Source of the DNA: Lotus japonicus
Taxonomy: Eukaryota; Streptophyta; Magnoliopsida; Fabales; Fabaceae
NCBI RefSeq assembly: GCF_012489685.1
Contig: NC_080043.1
Location: 67,635,920 to 67,699,919 of the forward strand
Direction: 5' to 3'
DNA length: 64,000 nt
The position numbers were made by a program, and so were the translations under genes. The number at the start of each line of letters is the position of its first letter. Position 1 is the first letter of the stretch. A model generated the notes under the pieces. The model was given only the letters and a program-made list of their open reading frames with translations, was not told the origin of the DNA and did no database searches. Positions 11,432 to 22,737 of the stretch are shown one piece after another.

Positions 11432-13279
11432 ATGTCTCAAAGTTCAGGAAAGAAGGAATCTGTCAAGGCCAAGATTGAAAGAACTGCTAAAGGAGTCAAG
11501 TGTATGGGTTTGAAGAGTGATTCTTCTCAACCATCTTCTGTGTCCAAGAAAGCTCCCAAGACGATGAGATCACGAAACCCAACGTGTAAGGTCTACAAAT
11601 CACAGGTCAAGAATAGCAAAGCTCCGAATGTTCCTATCCTTGAGGATGTTCCTGACGAAGAGGAAATCAATGATGAAGATTCTCCTGTGAAATCGCCCCC
11701 TGATGTTGTGCCTGATGTTGAGACATCTGGGTCTAAGGAAAGTTCTGCTCAAGAAAATTGTGGAAAGGATTCCACTTCTCATGAAGATTCAGGTGGTGCT
11801 ACCCAGCCTGATATCTCTGTATCATCCTCTTTTAAGGATGCTGATTCAAAGAATGATAACTCTGCGGGTATCAATTATGAAGAGCCAATCCAGGCTCCAA
11901 CCTCTGTTCAGGACATCTCTGATGATGCTTCTGATGATGTTCCTCTGACTGAGACTTTTGCTGATAGTGTTGCTGCGAGGATGAAGAAGAAAAGAAGGAT
12001 TTCTTCTCCTGAAATTACTCCTACTCCATCAAAGAAATCCAGACAGGCCAGTGTGAAGAGTAAGGGAAAGCAAAAGGAAGAAAAGACTCCCACTGAGAAG
12101 AAGAAGAGGAAGATTTCAGTTGAAGTTGAAGACTCTGGGTCAGATGTTGAAGTTGGTGTCCAGGACATTCGATCTTCTGAGAAAAAGAAGTTTTCTGGTA
12201 AGCGTATTCCTCAGAATGTTCCTGCTGTTCCTATTGATAGAGTGTCTTTCCACTTAGAAGAGAATGTTCAGAAGTGGAAGTTTGTTTGCAAGAGGAGAAT
12301 GGCCAAGGAAAGGGAAGTTGGTTCTGATGTTCTTGAATGCAGAGATGTAATTGCACTAGTTGAGAAAGCAGGTCTGATGAAGACTATTCAGAATGTTGGA
12401 AGGTGCTATGAGAAGCTTGTGAGAGAGTTCTTGGTGAATCTCTCTGTTGATGTTGGACTTCCTGAAAGTGCAGAATTCAGGAAAGTCTATGTGAGGGCTG
12501 AATGTGTGATGTTTTCACCTGCTGTTGTCAATCAAGCACTTGGCAGAAGTGCTCTTGAATTTGTTGATGAAGAAGTGTCCATGGATGATGCTGCCAAGGA
12601 GCTTACTGCAGGTCATGTGAAGAAGTGGCCCAGCAAGAAGTTGTTGTCTACTGGGAATCTCAGTGTGAAGTATGCTATCCTTAACAGGATTGGTGCTGTG
12701 AATTGGGTTCCTACTCAGCATACCTCTGGTGTTTCTGCAACGCTTGCCAAGTTGATCTACAGGATTGGCAAGTCTATTGCTTTTGATTTTGGAACTTTTG
12801 TGTTTGAGCAGACCTTAAAGCATGCTGATACTTGTGCTGTGAAGCTGCCTGTTTCATTTCCTTCACTTCTTACTGAGATCATTCTGAAGCAACATCCTCA
12901 GATTCTCAGGACTGATGATGTGGCTATGTCTTGTGGTGTTCCAATCACTTTGGATCAACGTTTGTTTATGGAGCCACATGTTCTAGACATTGCTTTACCA
13001 ACCAGCAGAACATCTGCTCCTCCTGTGACTGAATCTGGTACTAAGGCCATAATTGCTGAATTACAGGAAGTTTCCAAGGCTTTGGAGGAGACAATCAGGG
13101 TGAGCACTGCTAGGAAGCTTAAAGTTGATGCGTTGCTACTCAAGCTTCAAGAAGAAGAACGTCTAGGTGGTGAGCACAGTGTTGCTGCTACAGCTGCTCA
13201 GAAAGCGAGGAATGAAGAGGAGGAAGGATCTGAAGAAAGAGCAGAAGGGTCTGGGGAGGATTCAAGTTCTGAAGACTAG
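11432..13279 (+). CDS. Copia element B ORF2, copy 2 (env-position protein)
   Basis: A 615-aa ORF with the same start as copy 1 and five amino acid differences (NLSVDVG, EEVSMDD, AMSCGV, HSVAATA, GEDSSSED). Architecture: charged, disordered N-terminus with nuclear-signal-like lysine runs, a globular plant-transposon-protein-like middle, and a coiled coil with acidic tail. It lies 236 bp after the pol stop, inside the complete element B, so this copy is the one that could be expressed. Its function is unknown. The lack of hydrophobic segments argues against an envelope and for a nuclear or nucleic-acid-associated role, which is inference. Confidence 0.8.
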   Translation: MSQSSGKKESVKAKIERTAKGVKCMGLKSDSSQPSSVSKKAPKTMRSRNPTCKVYKSQVKNSKAPNVPILEDVPDEEEINDEDSPVKSPPDVVPDVETSGSKESSAQENCGKDSTSHEDSGGATQPDISVSSSFKDADSKNDNSAGINYEEPIQAPTSVQDISDDASDDVPLTETFADSVAARMKKKRRISSPEITPTPSKKSRQASVKSKGKQKEEKTPTEKKKRKISVEVEDSGSDVEVGVQDIRSSEKKKFSGKRIPQNVPAVPIDRVSFHLEENVQKWKFVCKRRMAKEREVGSDVLECRDVIALVEKAGLMKTIQNVGRCYEKLVREFLVNLSVDVGLPESAEFRKVYVRAECVMFSPAVVNQALGRSALEFVDEEVSMDDAAKELTAGHVKKWPSKKLLSTGNLSVKYAILNRIGAVNWVPTQHTSGVSATLAKLIYRIGKSIAFDFGTFVFEQTLKHADTCAVKLPVSFPSLLTEIILKQHPQILRTDDVAMSCGVPITLDQRLFMEPHVLDIALPTSRTSAPPVTESGTKAIIAELQEVSKALEETIRVSTARKLKVDALLLKLQEEERLGGEHSVAATAAQKARNEEEEGSEERAEGSGEDSSSED

Positions 13280-13484
13280 TTTGCTCTGATCGTGTGCTAT
13301 TTTCCTTTGTTTTTGGATGCACCCTTTGCAAATTTGTGCTAAAAAGGGGGAGTAGTTGTAGTTGAGATTGAAGGTTCTTCTGCTATGTGTAGTTCTGATC
13401 GTGTTTACTCTGATAGTGTTAGCTTTGGTTTGTTTAATTTAAAGACAAGTTCAAGATCGTGGCTATGTTTGTTTCAAGAGGCAT

Positions 13485-13693
13485 TTTCTGATAGCAGGAT
13501 TTCTGATAGCTTATGTGTTGCTAACTTCTGATAGCAGTAGTTCTGAAACGTTGCATCTGATTAACAGTATTTCTGACAGCTTATGTGTTGCCAACTTCTG
13601 AAGGCAGTATTTCTGAAACGTTGCATCTGATTAACAGTATTTCTGACAGCTTATGTGTTGCCAACTTCTGAAGGCAGTATTTCTGAAACGTTG
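13485..13693 (+). repeat. 70-bp tandem repeats in the 3' UTR, copy 2
   Basis: Same array as 3202-3410, with two exact units and one diverged partial unit, upstream of the PPT of the complete element. Confidence 0.85.
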
Positions 13694-13916
13694 ATGTTCT
13701 GAGCTGATCTATTTTGGTGTCATCATATGTTAAGGCCTGATTGTACTTTTGGTTGTGTGTTTGTGCTGCTAAGTGTTTTGTTCCAACTATGTCTTCTGAA
13801 GAATGGTAGTTGGCTGTGGAGTTGCATCAGTTGAGGGGGAGATCTGACTAAGGGGGAGAACTGTTTCTCTAGTTTTTATCCTCTCCGATTGTGAGTTGTT
13901 TTAGACAAAATTTGAC

Positions 13917-13928
13917 AAAGGGGGAGAT
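13917..13928 (+). other. Polypurine tract of element B
   Basis: AAAGGGGGAGAT lies directly before the TG of the 3' LTR, in the position expected for plus-strand priming. Confidence 0.85.
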
Positions 13929-14802
13929 TGTTGGAACATGTTGCCACGCATTTTGTCAAAACAACCGATTGTCGAAGCAGATGTCGTGGCATCTGATTCC
14001 GTGAAGCTAGGGCATCAGTCCTCAGCTTGTGTTTCTGTTGTGGGGCTTCTGAAGATTTACTGAAGATATGTTTTTGAGTTACTTGAGGAGCAAGTAGCTA
14101 TTCCAGAAGGGTTTATTTGTTGGGTTGTTATTTGTTGAAACAATCTTTGTTAAAAGATTGGTTTCTATCTTTACTTGTGCAATAAGAAACCGAATCTATC
14201 AAGATTGCGTTTTGAATTGCTGTTACTGCAATCTGTTTCTTCAGCCCGTGGCAACCCTAAAGCCCATGCTACCGCTGCTGAAGTCTATAAAAGGATGAAG
14301 ACCTAAAACATGAAGGGGTCGAAGCTGATAGAGAGAGATCGAGTGTTTTAGGATTTGTTAATTGTGCTTTGTCCTTTGTTAGTTGTGAATCTGTCTTTGC
14401 TCACTGGTTCTATAAAGCAAAGAGATTCTGTGTGTTTGTTTGCGTTCAAACTCTATTTGTTCATTGTGTTCACCAATCACTGTGGCAGTGATTGAGAGAA
14501 AGTGAGAGGGGCTCTCATACTTAGGTTGAGATTCTAAGTAGAAATACACTGGGTAGATTAGGAAGTGAACTATGAACTGAGTTGTTCATGAGTGTCTGTA
14601 ATTCCTGAATCTTGAGATAGTGGATTTCCTTTCTTTGGGTGCAAACCCTCCAGACGTAGGTGAAAGTTTTCACTGAACTGGGTTAACAATTACTGTGTGT
14701 TATTGTTTCTGTTGTTAAGTTTTGTTTTACTGTTAAGCGGTTGTCGAACCTCTTGTCCCAGCATCGTGCAGGACGATCGTATCAGAGGGAACCTGAATTA
14801 CA
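13929..14802 (+). repeat. Element B 3' LTR
   Basis: 874 bp, TG...CA, TATA box at 14286. It ends within the coding sequence of element C ORF2. The bases ATCAT follow it at 14803-14807 and would be the right target duplication, but the left partner is not found at an LTR start. Confidence 0.93.
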
Positions 14803-16239
14803 ATCATCATCTTCAGTTTCCTCACCAGAAGATTCTTCCATGACAGCTTTCCTCTTGACATCCCTTCTAGGTGAAACTTCTTCAGGGTTAGAGTGAATGA
14901 CTCCTCCTCTGTTGGTGTCATCTTTTTCTTCTTGAGTTCCAATGGAGGAAGTCACAGAGCTCTCAGAGCTATTAGACTGGGATTTTTTAGGAGACTCCAC
15001 TGGAGTTCTTTCAGGAGAGGGTTCTGGAATTGGTTCCCTGATGACCACAGATTTTGATACAGCTTTCATCTTCTTGGTTTCCTCTATCAGAATACCTTTG
15101 CCTTTGGGATCTGAAGGCTTGCTACTAGTTGTTCTCTTGGACTTCCTTGTTGGTACCTCAGGAAGACTATCAGGAAGACTTTTGATGAATTCCTCGAGAG
15201 TGATTGGATCTCCCTTACTTCTGAGCATTCTCACATATTCCAGAATGCTGGCTGGATTATCCTTCTTAGACCAGAGAGGATAGTTATCAACAGGGTGATT
15301 CTTCTGACGAACCTCTTCAGATGATTCTTCAACAGGTTCAACTTGAACTTTGTCAATGATCTGCATTCTCTTCAACTTAGTCCCATTGAGAGCATCTCCA
15401 ATGGACATAGCCAGATCCTCATGAAGTCCTAGGTCAGACAGAGTCTTGACCAGTTTGTTCTTGGTGAAAATATCTGAGAGCAGCCTGCCATAAGGAATGT
15501 AGGAGATAGACCTCTTGGTCTCACTTGCAGTAGTTCTTGACTTCTCAACACATTCCTTCAGATAGTTGAAGAGCAGAAATGGAAGAAATACAGGCTCACC
15601 CTTAGAGATATAGTACATGATTACCTTTTGAGTTGCATTGAGGTAATCAGTTCCTCCTGTTCTGGGGTGAATGCAGTAAATGAAGATCTTCTGCCAGACC
15701 TTCATTGTTGGCTTCAATTCCTTTATGGCATACTTTGTCTTCTCCAGAGACCAGTTGTCATAAATGGCCTTATTTACTAATTTCCTCATGCCAGGAACAT
15801 TAGCATCCACATTTTTTATTCTCTTGCCCTGTTGAAACTCCATTCCCAACAATTTTGCAATGGATTCCTCAGAGATAACAATCTTCCTATCTAATACATG
15901 AGAAACGACATAGTAGTCGTTGCAGACAGCATTCTTCCAGAATTCCACAACTAACTTGTAATAGATAGGACCACAGAGCCTATTGAAATAGCCAGACCAA
16001 CCTTGCAAATCGACTTGATCCCTGATGTCAAACCCATGCTCAGCCAGGTTGTCGAAGTCCACTCTTGCTTCGTTGCACACAACCAGTTCTTCAACCTTCT
16101 TGACGCAGGTGACCACATTGCCCGCATTCAGAATCTGTTGAACTTCTTCAAATCTTTGTTTCTCTTGCTCTTCAGCAATTAGTTTGGAGGAAGCAGTAAC
16201 ATTTGCCTTTAATTTCCTTGATTTGCCCATGATTCTCAT
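14782..16239 (-). CDS. Copia element C ORF2 (env-position protein), 3' end replaced by B LTR
   Basis: A 485-aa ORF (ATG at 16239 or 16230, MGKSRKLK). About residues 75-300 form a globular region (GYFNRLCGPIYYKLVVEFW, WQKIFIYCIHPR, NATQKVIMYYISKGEPVFLP) of the putative plant transposon protein type. Then follow Ser/Pro/Lys-rich disordered sequence and an acidic stretch (SGEETEDDD). The last seven residues (CNSGSL region) and the stop come from the 3' LTR of element B, so the native C-terminus is lost. It sits after RNase H of element C, in the same relative position as ORF2 of element B, to which it is only distantly similar. Confidence 0.75.
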   Translation of the reverse strand: MRIMGKSRKLKANVTASSKLIAEEQEKQRFEEVQQILNAGNVVTCVKKVEELVVCNEARVDFDNLAEHGFDIRDQVDLQGWSGYFNRLCGPIYYKLVVEFWKNAVCNDYYVVSHVLDRKIVISEESIAKLLGMEFQQGKRIKNVDANVPGMRKLVNKAIYDNWSLEKTKYAIKELKPTMKVWQKIFIYCIHPRTGGTDYLNATQKVIMYYISKGEPVFLPFLLFNYLKECVEKSRTTASETKRSISYIPYGRLLSDIFTKNKLVKTLSDLGLHEDLAMSIGDALNGTKLKRMQIIDKVQVEPVEESSEEVRQKNHPVDNYPLWSKKDNPASILEYVRMLRSKGDPITLEEFIKSLPDSLPEVPTRKSKRTTSSKPSDPKGKGILIEETKKMKAVSKSVVIREPIPEPSPERTPVESPKKSQSNSSESSVTSSIGTQEEKDDTNRGGVIHSNPEEVSPRRDVKRKAVMEESSGEETEDDDCNSGSL

Positions 16240-16665
16240 GTATGCGAGGTTTAGGGTTCAGAGAGAAAGGAAATATTGGAGGGAGAAGAGTGAATGAAAT
16301 GCGATGCACACAAAGAGTTTGAAAACCGTTTGAGTGAGTGTGTGGATTAGATCGTGTGTGAGATCGTGCGTATAGTGGGTTTAATAGTAACCGTTGAAAT
16401 TTTAAGAAGCATAACGTAAAAAGCAAGATCAATGGTTTGTAAAATAATTAGTCAGAAAGTAGCACAGTGGAGGAGAGTAAGTATCATCATTATAGCAGAT
16501 ACACCACGCGACACAAGGAACTATGTCACAAAAGAAGTGACACGTGTATTGTTGTCTACCACAGAAGTTTAGCCAGTGGGTTAAGTGCTTCTGATCGAGT
16601 ACCTTCTGAATAGGTAACATCTGATGATTTCAAAAGCACCATGGTCAGAAGTTCTGAAAAAAACC
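16240..16665 (-). other. Spacer between RNase H and ORF2 of element C
   Basis: 426 bp of non-coding element sequence. I see no promoter or domain that I can support. Confidence 0.5.
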
Positions 16666-17268
16666 TTACTCTGGACAAAAGTCCATGTTCAGATTTTCAA
16701 GAATAAATAAAAACCGATCTTCTGCTAAGGGCTTAGTGAAGATATTTTCCCATTGATGGTCAGTATCAACATACTCTAATGATAGAGTGCCCTTCTGAAC
16801 ATGATCTCGAATATAATGATATTTTACCTCTATGTGCTTTGCTCTTGAATGTAGAATGGGATTTTTGCTGAGGGAGATAGCAGTTGTGTTGTCACAGTAT
16901 ATAGGAATCTTCTTCAGAAGCAAACCAGAGTCCTCCACATGATTCTTCATCCATATGGTTTGTGTACAGCAAGTGGCAGCTGAGACATATTCTGCCTCTA
17001 CAGTTGATAAAGCAATTGTGTTATGTCTCTTGCTTGACCAGGTGACAAGATTTGCTCCAAGGAAATGGCAGCTTCCTGAGGTGCTTTTCCTTTCCACTCT
17101 ATCTCCAGTAAAGTCAGCATCACAAAAACCTGAAAGTGTATACTCTGATGTTTTTCTATACATCAAGCCAAGGTTAGTGGTTCCCTTCAGATATTTGAGG
17201 ATCCTCTTAACAGCTGTACCTTTTGATCTCTCTAGGATCTGATTGAAATCTAGCACAGAGATGCACAC
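16666..17268 (-). pseudogene. Element C RNase H part
   Basis: Frame containing ILKYLKGTTNLGLMY, CDADFTGD, STSGSCHFLG, STVEAEYVSAA, DNTTAISLSKNP and HIEVKYHYIRDH, which are the hallmarks of Copia RNase H. It is one base out of frame with the RT part, the shift lying near 17207-17268. The stop is at 16666. Confidence 0.85.
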
Positions 17269-19909
17269 TAAACAATATATCAGGTCTGGAAGCTGTTAAA
17301 TAAAGAAGAGAGCATATCATTCCATGATAGAGCTTCTGACAAACCTTAGAGGAAACTTCCTCTTTCTCAAGAATGCATGTTGGATGCATTGGAGTCTTAG
17401 AGATGTTGCAATCACTCATATTGAACTTCTTCAGAAGTTCCAAGGTATACTTCTTCTGATGGATATAAGTGACTCCTGGTCGTTGATCAATTTGAATTCC
17501 CAGGAAGTACTTGAGTTCTCCCATCATGCTCATTTCAAATTCAGCCTGCATCATCTTAGAGAATTCCTTGCAAAGAGAGGGATTAGCAGAACCAAATATA
17601 ATGTCATCAACATAAATCTGAACTATAAGAATATCATCCTTATAGGTTATGCAGAAAAGAGTATTGTCACCTTTACCCCTTACAAACTCATTCTTTAGAA
17701 GAAAGGAGCTAAGCCTTTCATACCAAGCTCTGGGAGCTTGTTTCAGTCCATAGAGCGACTTCTTGAGCTTGTAGACATGCTCTGGATGCTTGTCATCTTC
17801 AAAGCCAGGAGGTTGCTTGACATACACTTCCTCTGAAATGTAGCCATTGAGGAAGGCACTCTTGACATCCATCTGATGAAGAATGATGTTGTGATTCACT
17901 GAGAAGGAGATCAGTAGCCTTATAGCTTCAAGCCTTGCCACAGGAGCAAAAGTCTCAGTGTAATCAATTCTCTCTTGTTGACTGTAGCCTTGAGCCACCA
18001 GTCTTGCCTTGTTTCTCGTGACTTCTCCTTTTTCATTCAGCTTGTTTCTGAATACCCACTTGGTTCCTATGGCATGGAAGCCTTTGGGTTTAGGCATTAA
18101 AGACCAGACATCATTCTTGGTGAACTGATCTAGCTCTTCTTGCATTGCCAGAATCCAGCCTTTATCTTCAAGAGCTTCATCAACTGATTTGGGCTCAATG
18201 AGAGATACAAGTCCCTTCAGACTCAGAAGAGTCTCTTCTGAAGGTTTGAGCATGGACCTAGTTCTGACAGGAGCATCTTTGTTGCCAATAATCAGTTCTT
18301 CTGGATGAGAGGCAGCTATTCTCTTCTTCTTCTGAAATTGATCAGAAGTTGTTGGATCATCTTCTGATGCTTCTGCCTCTGGAGCAACATCCTCTGGGAT
18401 GTCCTTTGGTTGATTTGCTTCTGAAGGATCAATGCTGAGATCTGCAAAACTTTCAAACAGCTTTGACTTTTCTGAGCCAAGCTTGTCATCAAATCTAATT
18501 TGGATAGATTCCTCAACAGTTTGATGGACAATATTATAAATTCTAAAACCTTTTGATCTTTCAGAATAACCAAGAAAATAACATTTTAAAGTTTTAGAAT
18601 CAAATTTACCCAATTGCTCCTTTGTGTTGAGCATGTAGCAAGTACTCCCAAAAGGATGGAAGTAAGAGATATCAGGTTGTCTTCCTTTGCACAGCTCATA
18701 AGGAGTCTTCTCCAGAATTGGTCTGATGGAGATTCTGTTCTGGATATAGCATGCAGTGTTGATTGCTTCTGCCCAGAAGTGTTTTGCCATACTTGATTCT
18801 TGCATCATGGTGCGAGCCATCTCCTGAAGAGTTCTGTTCTTTCTTTCAACAACTCCATTTTGTTGAGGAGTGCGAGGACAAGAGAAGTTGTGAGAGATCC
18901 CTTGAGAGTTGAACAATTCTTCAAAGGCTTTGTTCTCAAATTCTCCACCATGATCACTTCTGACAGTAATCACTGAAGTTTGGAACTCCTTCTGAACTTG
19001 GGTAATGAATTTTGTGAACATAGTGTGTGTTTCATCCTTGTGCCTTAAGAACTTTACCCATGTCCACCTGCTGTAGTCATCCACAATGACTAACCCATAC
19101 TTCTTTCCTCCAATGCATTCAGTTTTCACTGGTCCAAAGAGATCAATGTGAAGTAGCTCAAGGGGTCATGTTGTAGATACCACATTCTTTGCTTTGAAAG
19201 GCTTCTTGGTGAATTTTCCCTTCTGACAAGCTTCACACAGAGCCTCTGATGAGAACTTCAGACGAGGCAATCCTCTGACGAGGTTTAGCTTGCTCAGTTG
19301 AGAGATCTTCCTGAGGCTGGCATGCCCTAGACGTCTGTGCCAAACCCTTTGCTCATCATTAACGGACATGAGACACTTGACCTTCTGAGATAACAGTTCA
19401 GAAGATTTGATTTTGTAAATGTCATTTCTTCTCTTCCTATAAAACAGAATAGATCCATCTGTTTGACTGACAGCTTTACAGCGGGTTTGATTGAAGATCA
19501 CATCATAACCTTTGTCAGCTATTTGGCTTATGAAGAGCAAGTTATGCAATAATCCTTCCACCAGAAGTACATCATTAATAACTGGAATTTTTCCATCTCC
19601 TATGGAACCTTTTCCAATGATCTTTCCCTTCTGGTTTCCTCCAAAGCCAACGTCTCCTCCTGACTTAAGCGGTATCAGTTTTTGGAATATAGACCTTATG
19701 CCCGTCATGTGTCGCGAGCATCCACTGTCCAGGTACCATGACAGGTGTCTTAACTGAGCTGCATAAGATGTCTGCAACAGGAATAATTTTTGTCTTAGGT
19801 ACCCATATCTTGGGTCCTTTCTTGTTAGTTTTCCCAGAAGTTCTCGGAACTTTGGATGCAACAGGAGGATAATACAAGGGAACTTGATTATAATATTTAG
19901 ACATGTCAA
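17207..19909 (-). pseudogene. Element C protease, integrase and reverse transcriptase
   Basis: Protease motif WYLDSGCSRHMTG (about 19737-19698), GAG-pre-integrase (HRRLGHASL, CEACQKGK), then a TGA stop at about 19166 in a position where a codon is expected. The frame continues with integrase (DDYSRWTWV, SDHGGEFEN, PQQNGVVERKNRT) and RT ([23 protein letters not shown]). The protease part is out of frame with gag. The combination of nonsense codon and frameshifts makes it inactive. Confidence 0.88.
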
Positions 19910-21557
19910 GTTTAAATTTTCCCTTTGGTTTTACCATCTTGGGTGTAACTTTTTCTGGAATGACGGTACCGGCAGGAACAAAATGCTTATGCAAGAGTTC
20001 GCGTTTGGGCTCAGATGGCTCACCTCTCATAGGTTGAGAGTAGCCAAGGCCACTGTTCCCATTTCTGCTTATGCCATAGATCATTGAAGCCATAAGACTT
20101 CTGTCTATGCCTTTGGCTAGGAACCTTTGAAACGCTTTCTCATATAAAGTTTCATGCTTAACATCAGATGATGCAAGTTGATCTTCTATCATGGCATGTT
20201 TAGCACGAAGAACAGAGTTGTCATTTTTAAGAGAATAGTTCTCTTCAATGAATCCAGAGACTGACTTCTCATGAACTTCTGATGAACTAGTTTTAACAGC
20301 ATATTTTCTTTTAAGCTCTTTATGTTTATTTAAAAGCACATCATGTTTCTCCATTATTTCAGATAATGCAGTTCTTAGCTCAGATGGAGAAAAATTAGAG
20401 AATACCTCATCGTCATTCTCAGAGTCTGAGTCATCTTCTAAAGCTCTCATATCATCCTGTGCTTCAGCATCTCTGCTAGTGGTAGCCATCAGAGCTTCCA
20501 CAGCTTCATCTTCTTCTGACTCAGCTTCATCAGAGTCAGTCGCATCAAATGTCACAAGAGCTTTCTTCTTGAAGACTTTTCTTGGTCTCTTGTCCTTCTT
20601 TAGCTTGGGACAGTCACTCTTGTAGTGCCCAGATTCCTTGCACTCGAAGCAGGTGACTTCCTTCCCAGAGGACTTCTTCTGATCAGATGAAGATTCAAAT
20701 CTTCCTTTACTTTTCCTCGGTCCTTTGCCCTTGCTTTGTCTGTTCTTCCAGAGCTTGCTCAATCTCTTTGTGAAAAGAGATAGCTCTTCATCACCAGAAG
20801 CATATGATAATTCTTCAGAGGAATCTTCCTCTTCTGCCTGATAGGCTTTCGCCTTGTCAGATTTTGACTCAAGAGCAATAGATTTGTCTTTCCTTTGAGG
20901 CTTGTGCTCTTTGAGTTCAATCTCATGGCTTCTGAGATGACTCACAAGCTCTTCTAGCTTCAAGGAGTTCAAATTCCTGGAAAGTTTCAGTGCAGTGACA
21001 AAAGTCATCCACTCCTTAGGCAAACTTCTGATAATATTTTTGACATGATCACCAGTAGAGTAGCTCTTGTTCAGCACTCTGATTCCAGCAATCAGAGTTT
21101 GAAACCTTGAGTACATCTCCTCAATGGTTTCACCAGATTCCATCTAAAACTGCTCATATTGTTTTATGAGAGCAAGAGTCTTAGTCTCCTTGACTTCTTC
21201 ATTTCCTTCGCGCGTCATGACCAAGGAGTCATAGATGGATTCTGTTGTTTCTTTGTTAGAGATCTTCTCATATTCAATATATGATATTGAACTGAACAAC
21301 ATGGACTTCGCCTTGTGATGATCCTTGAACCGCTTCTTCTGAGCGTCCGTCATTTCAGTACGGGGGATCTTCACTCCTGAAGCATCTACTGGATCAGTAT
21401 AGCCTTCCATGACCATATCCCAGAGATCTGGGTCAGTGCCAAGGAAATAACTTTCGATTCTATCTTTCCAGTACTCAAACTTTTCACCATCAAAGACTGG
21501 TGCTCTGAGTTGGTTGTTGTTGTTGTTGTTGTCAGCGGAAGTATTGGCTTGGGCCAT
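19665..21557 (-). pseudogene. Element C gag with an internal stop
   Basis: Starts MAQANTSADNNNNNN at 21557, with a Gag N-terminal domain (FEYWKDRIESYF). A TAG at 21144-21146 interrupts it, after which the same frame continues with the UBN2 part (GETIEEMYSRFQTL), a CCHC knuckle (CFECKESGHYKSDC, about 20651-20609), and a long acidic and coiled-coil tail to 19665. The stop and the frameshift to protease mark a dead copy. Run of Asn codons at 21513-21536 is a short trinucleotide repeat. Confidence 0.88.
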
Positions 21558-21620
21558 CGTTGTTTTTCACACTAGGTTCTGGATCACTGATCATTGTTAA
21601 GTGTATAAATCAGAACCGGA

Positions 21621-21632
21621 GCTCTGATGCCA
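21621..21632 (-). other. Primer binding site of element C
   Basis: Reads TGGCATCAGAGC on the minus strand, one base different from the usual methionine-tRNA site, and lies two bases from the LTR end. Confidence 0.8.
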
Positions 21633-22737
21633 ATTGAAGGTGCGAAAAACACTAGAAGGGGGAGTTTGAATAGAGTTTTTGAACAAAAGATTTCCCCTTT
21701 TTAAGTTTTGACAAACTTAAAGATAAAAGCTAGGTGCTAAAGAATATGAAATAGAGCACACAAGTATTTTATCCTGGTTCACTTGAGATAAAAGCTCAAG
21801 CTAATCCAGTCCACCCGTGAAGGTGATTTCTTCCTTCTTCTGATGAAGGCAATCCACTAAAATCAATGAATGTTACAACTGCACTTGCAACCTGCGAAGT
21901 GACTAACAGTACACTGATTTTCTCATTAGTATTCTCTCAAGAAGCTGATCTTCTGATCCTCTCAAGACTAGCTAAAACACTGAACCAAACTTGATTCAGT
22001 CCTCTTAAGATCCGACCAACCTTGGTCTCTTAAGGAACTTTACAAAGTATTTGTATAAGATTTTGGGTTTACAAGAATTGCTTCTAAAAAGCTAATGGTA
22101 AACTCAGATGTTTAAGAACACTGAAGAAATATTGCTAAGAGATCGGTTAGAATGAGTTCAAGAGTATCAACAAGGTTTTTCTTCTTTTCTTTCTTCTATC
22201 TTCAGTCCTTATATACTCCAAGGCATTTGATGTAGCCGTTGCTAGGGTTTTGCCCGTTGGAGTGGCAATCTTGTAATATCAGACTACTAGACTGAACGAG
22301 GTAGGTGGCGGGAAGGCTATGACTGTACAATGTATACTATGACAGCGACCTGTCCTTTCACCAACTGACTTATGATCTGGAGTGCTTCAGATGGACGTTG
22401 GTGAAGCTTCTGATCAGAGTCAGACGGAAGCTTAGATCCTCTGACCTTACAACTTCTGCTTCTGGACATGTTCCTCAGGACTTCTGAATGCCAGAGCTAG
22501 AATAGTTTGGGTCTTCAAAACCAACTTCTTGCAGGTCTTCAGAACTTGAGTCTTCTACTTCTGGACCGTTCCTTCTGGAACATCTGGTCTTCAGAACTTC
22601 TGACTCCGGTTCTTCAGTACCTCTTGAGAGCTTCTATCTTCAGAACTTCTGAAGGATTTGCCACTGTTCTGAGCGAACATGGTAAGCTTTACAACTCTCT
22701 TTTGGCTACCCTTGGGTCTTTATCTTCTGATTGAATA

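Larger units (their letters stand above)
3646..14802 (+). mobile_element. Copia LTR retrotransposon B, SIRE-like, complete unit with hAT insertion
   Basis: Order: LTR, PBS, gag-pol in one frame, ORF2, 70-bp repeats, PPT, LTR. Domain order integrase before RT/RNase H defines Copia. Two CCHC knuckles, a long Gag and an extra ORF after pol fit the SIRE/Maximus lineage. The LTRs differ at one position that I could find, so the insertion looks recent. No matching target duplication flanks the unit, because its left neighbour is another copy of B's 3' part rather than host DNA. The gag is broken by a 1755-bp hAT element, so this copy is probably not autonomous now. Confidence 0.88.
11388..14802 (+). 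repeat. 3.4-kb direct repeat, copy 2
   Basis: Partner of 1106-4519. The nine differences that I noticed are mostly C/T or A/G transitions, seven in ORF2, one in the 3' UTR (near 13728) and one in the LTR (near 14602). Confidence 0.9.

Noticed and set aside
14803..14807. ATCAT as confirmed target duplication of element B with ATCAT at 1093
   Set aside because: The left ATCAT is part of the 17-bp filler copy and does not adjoin an LTR start.
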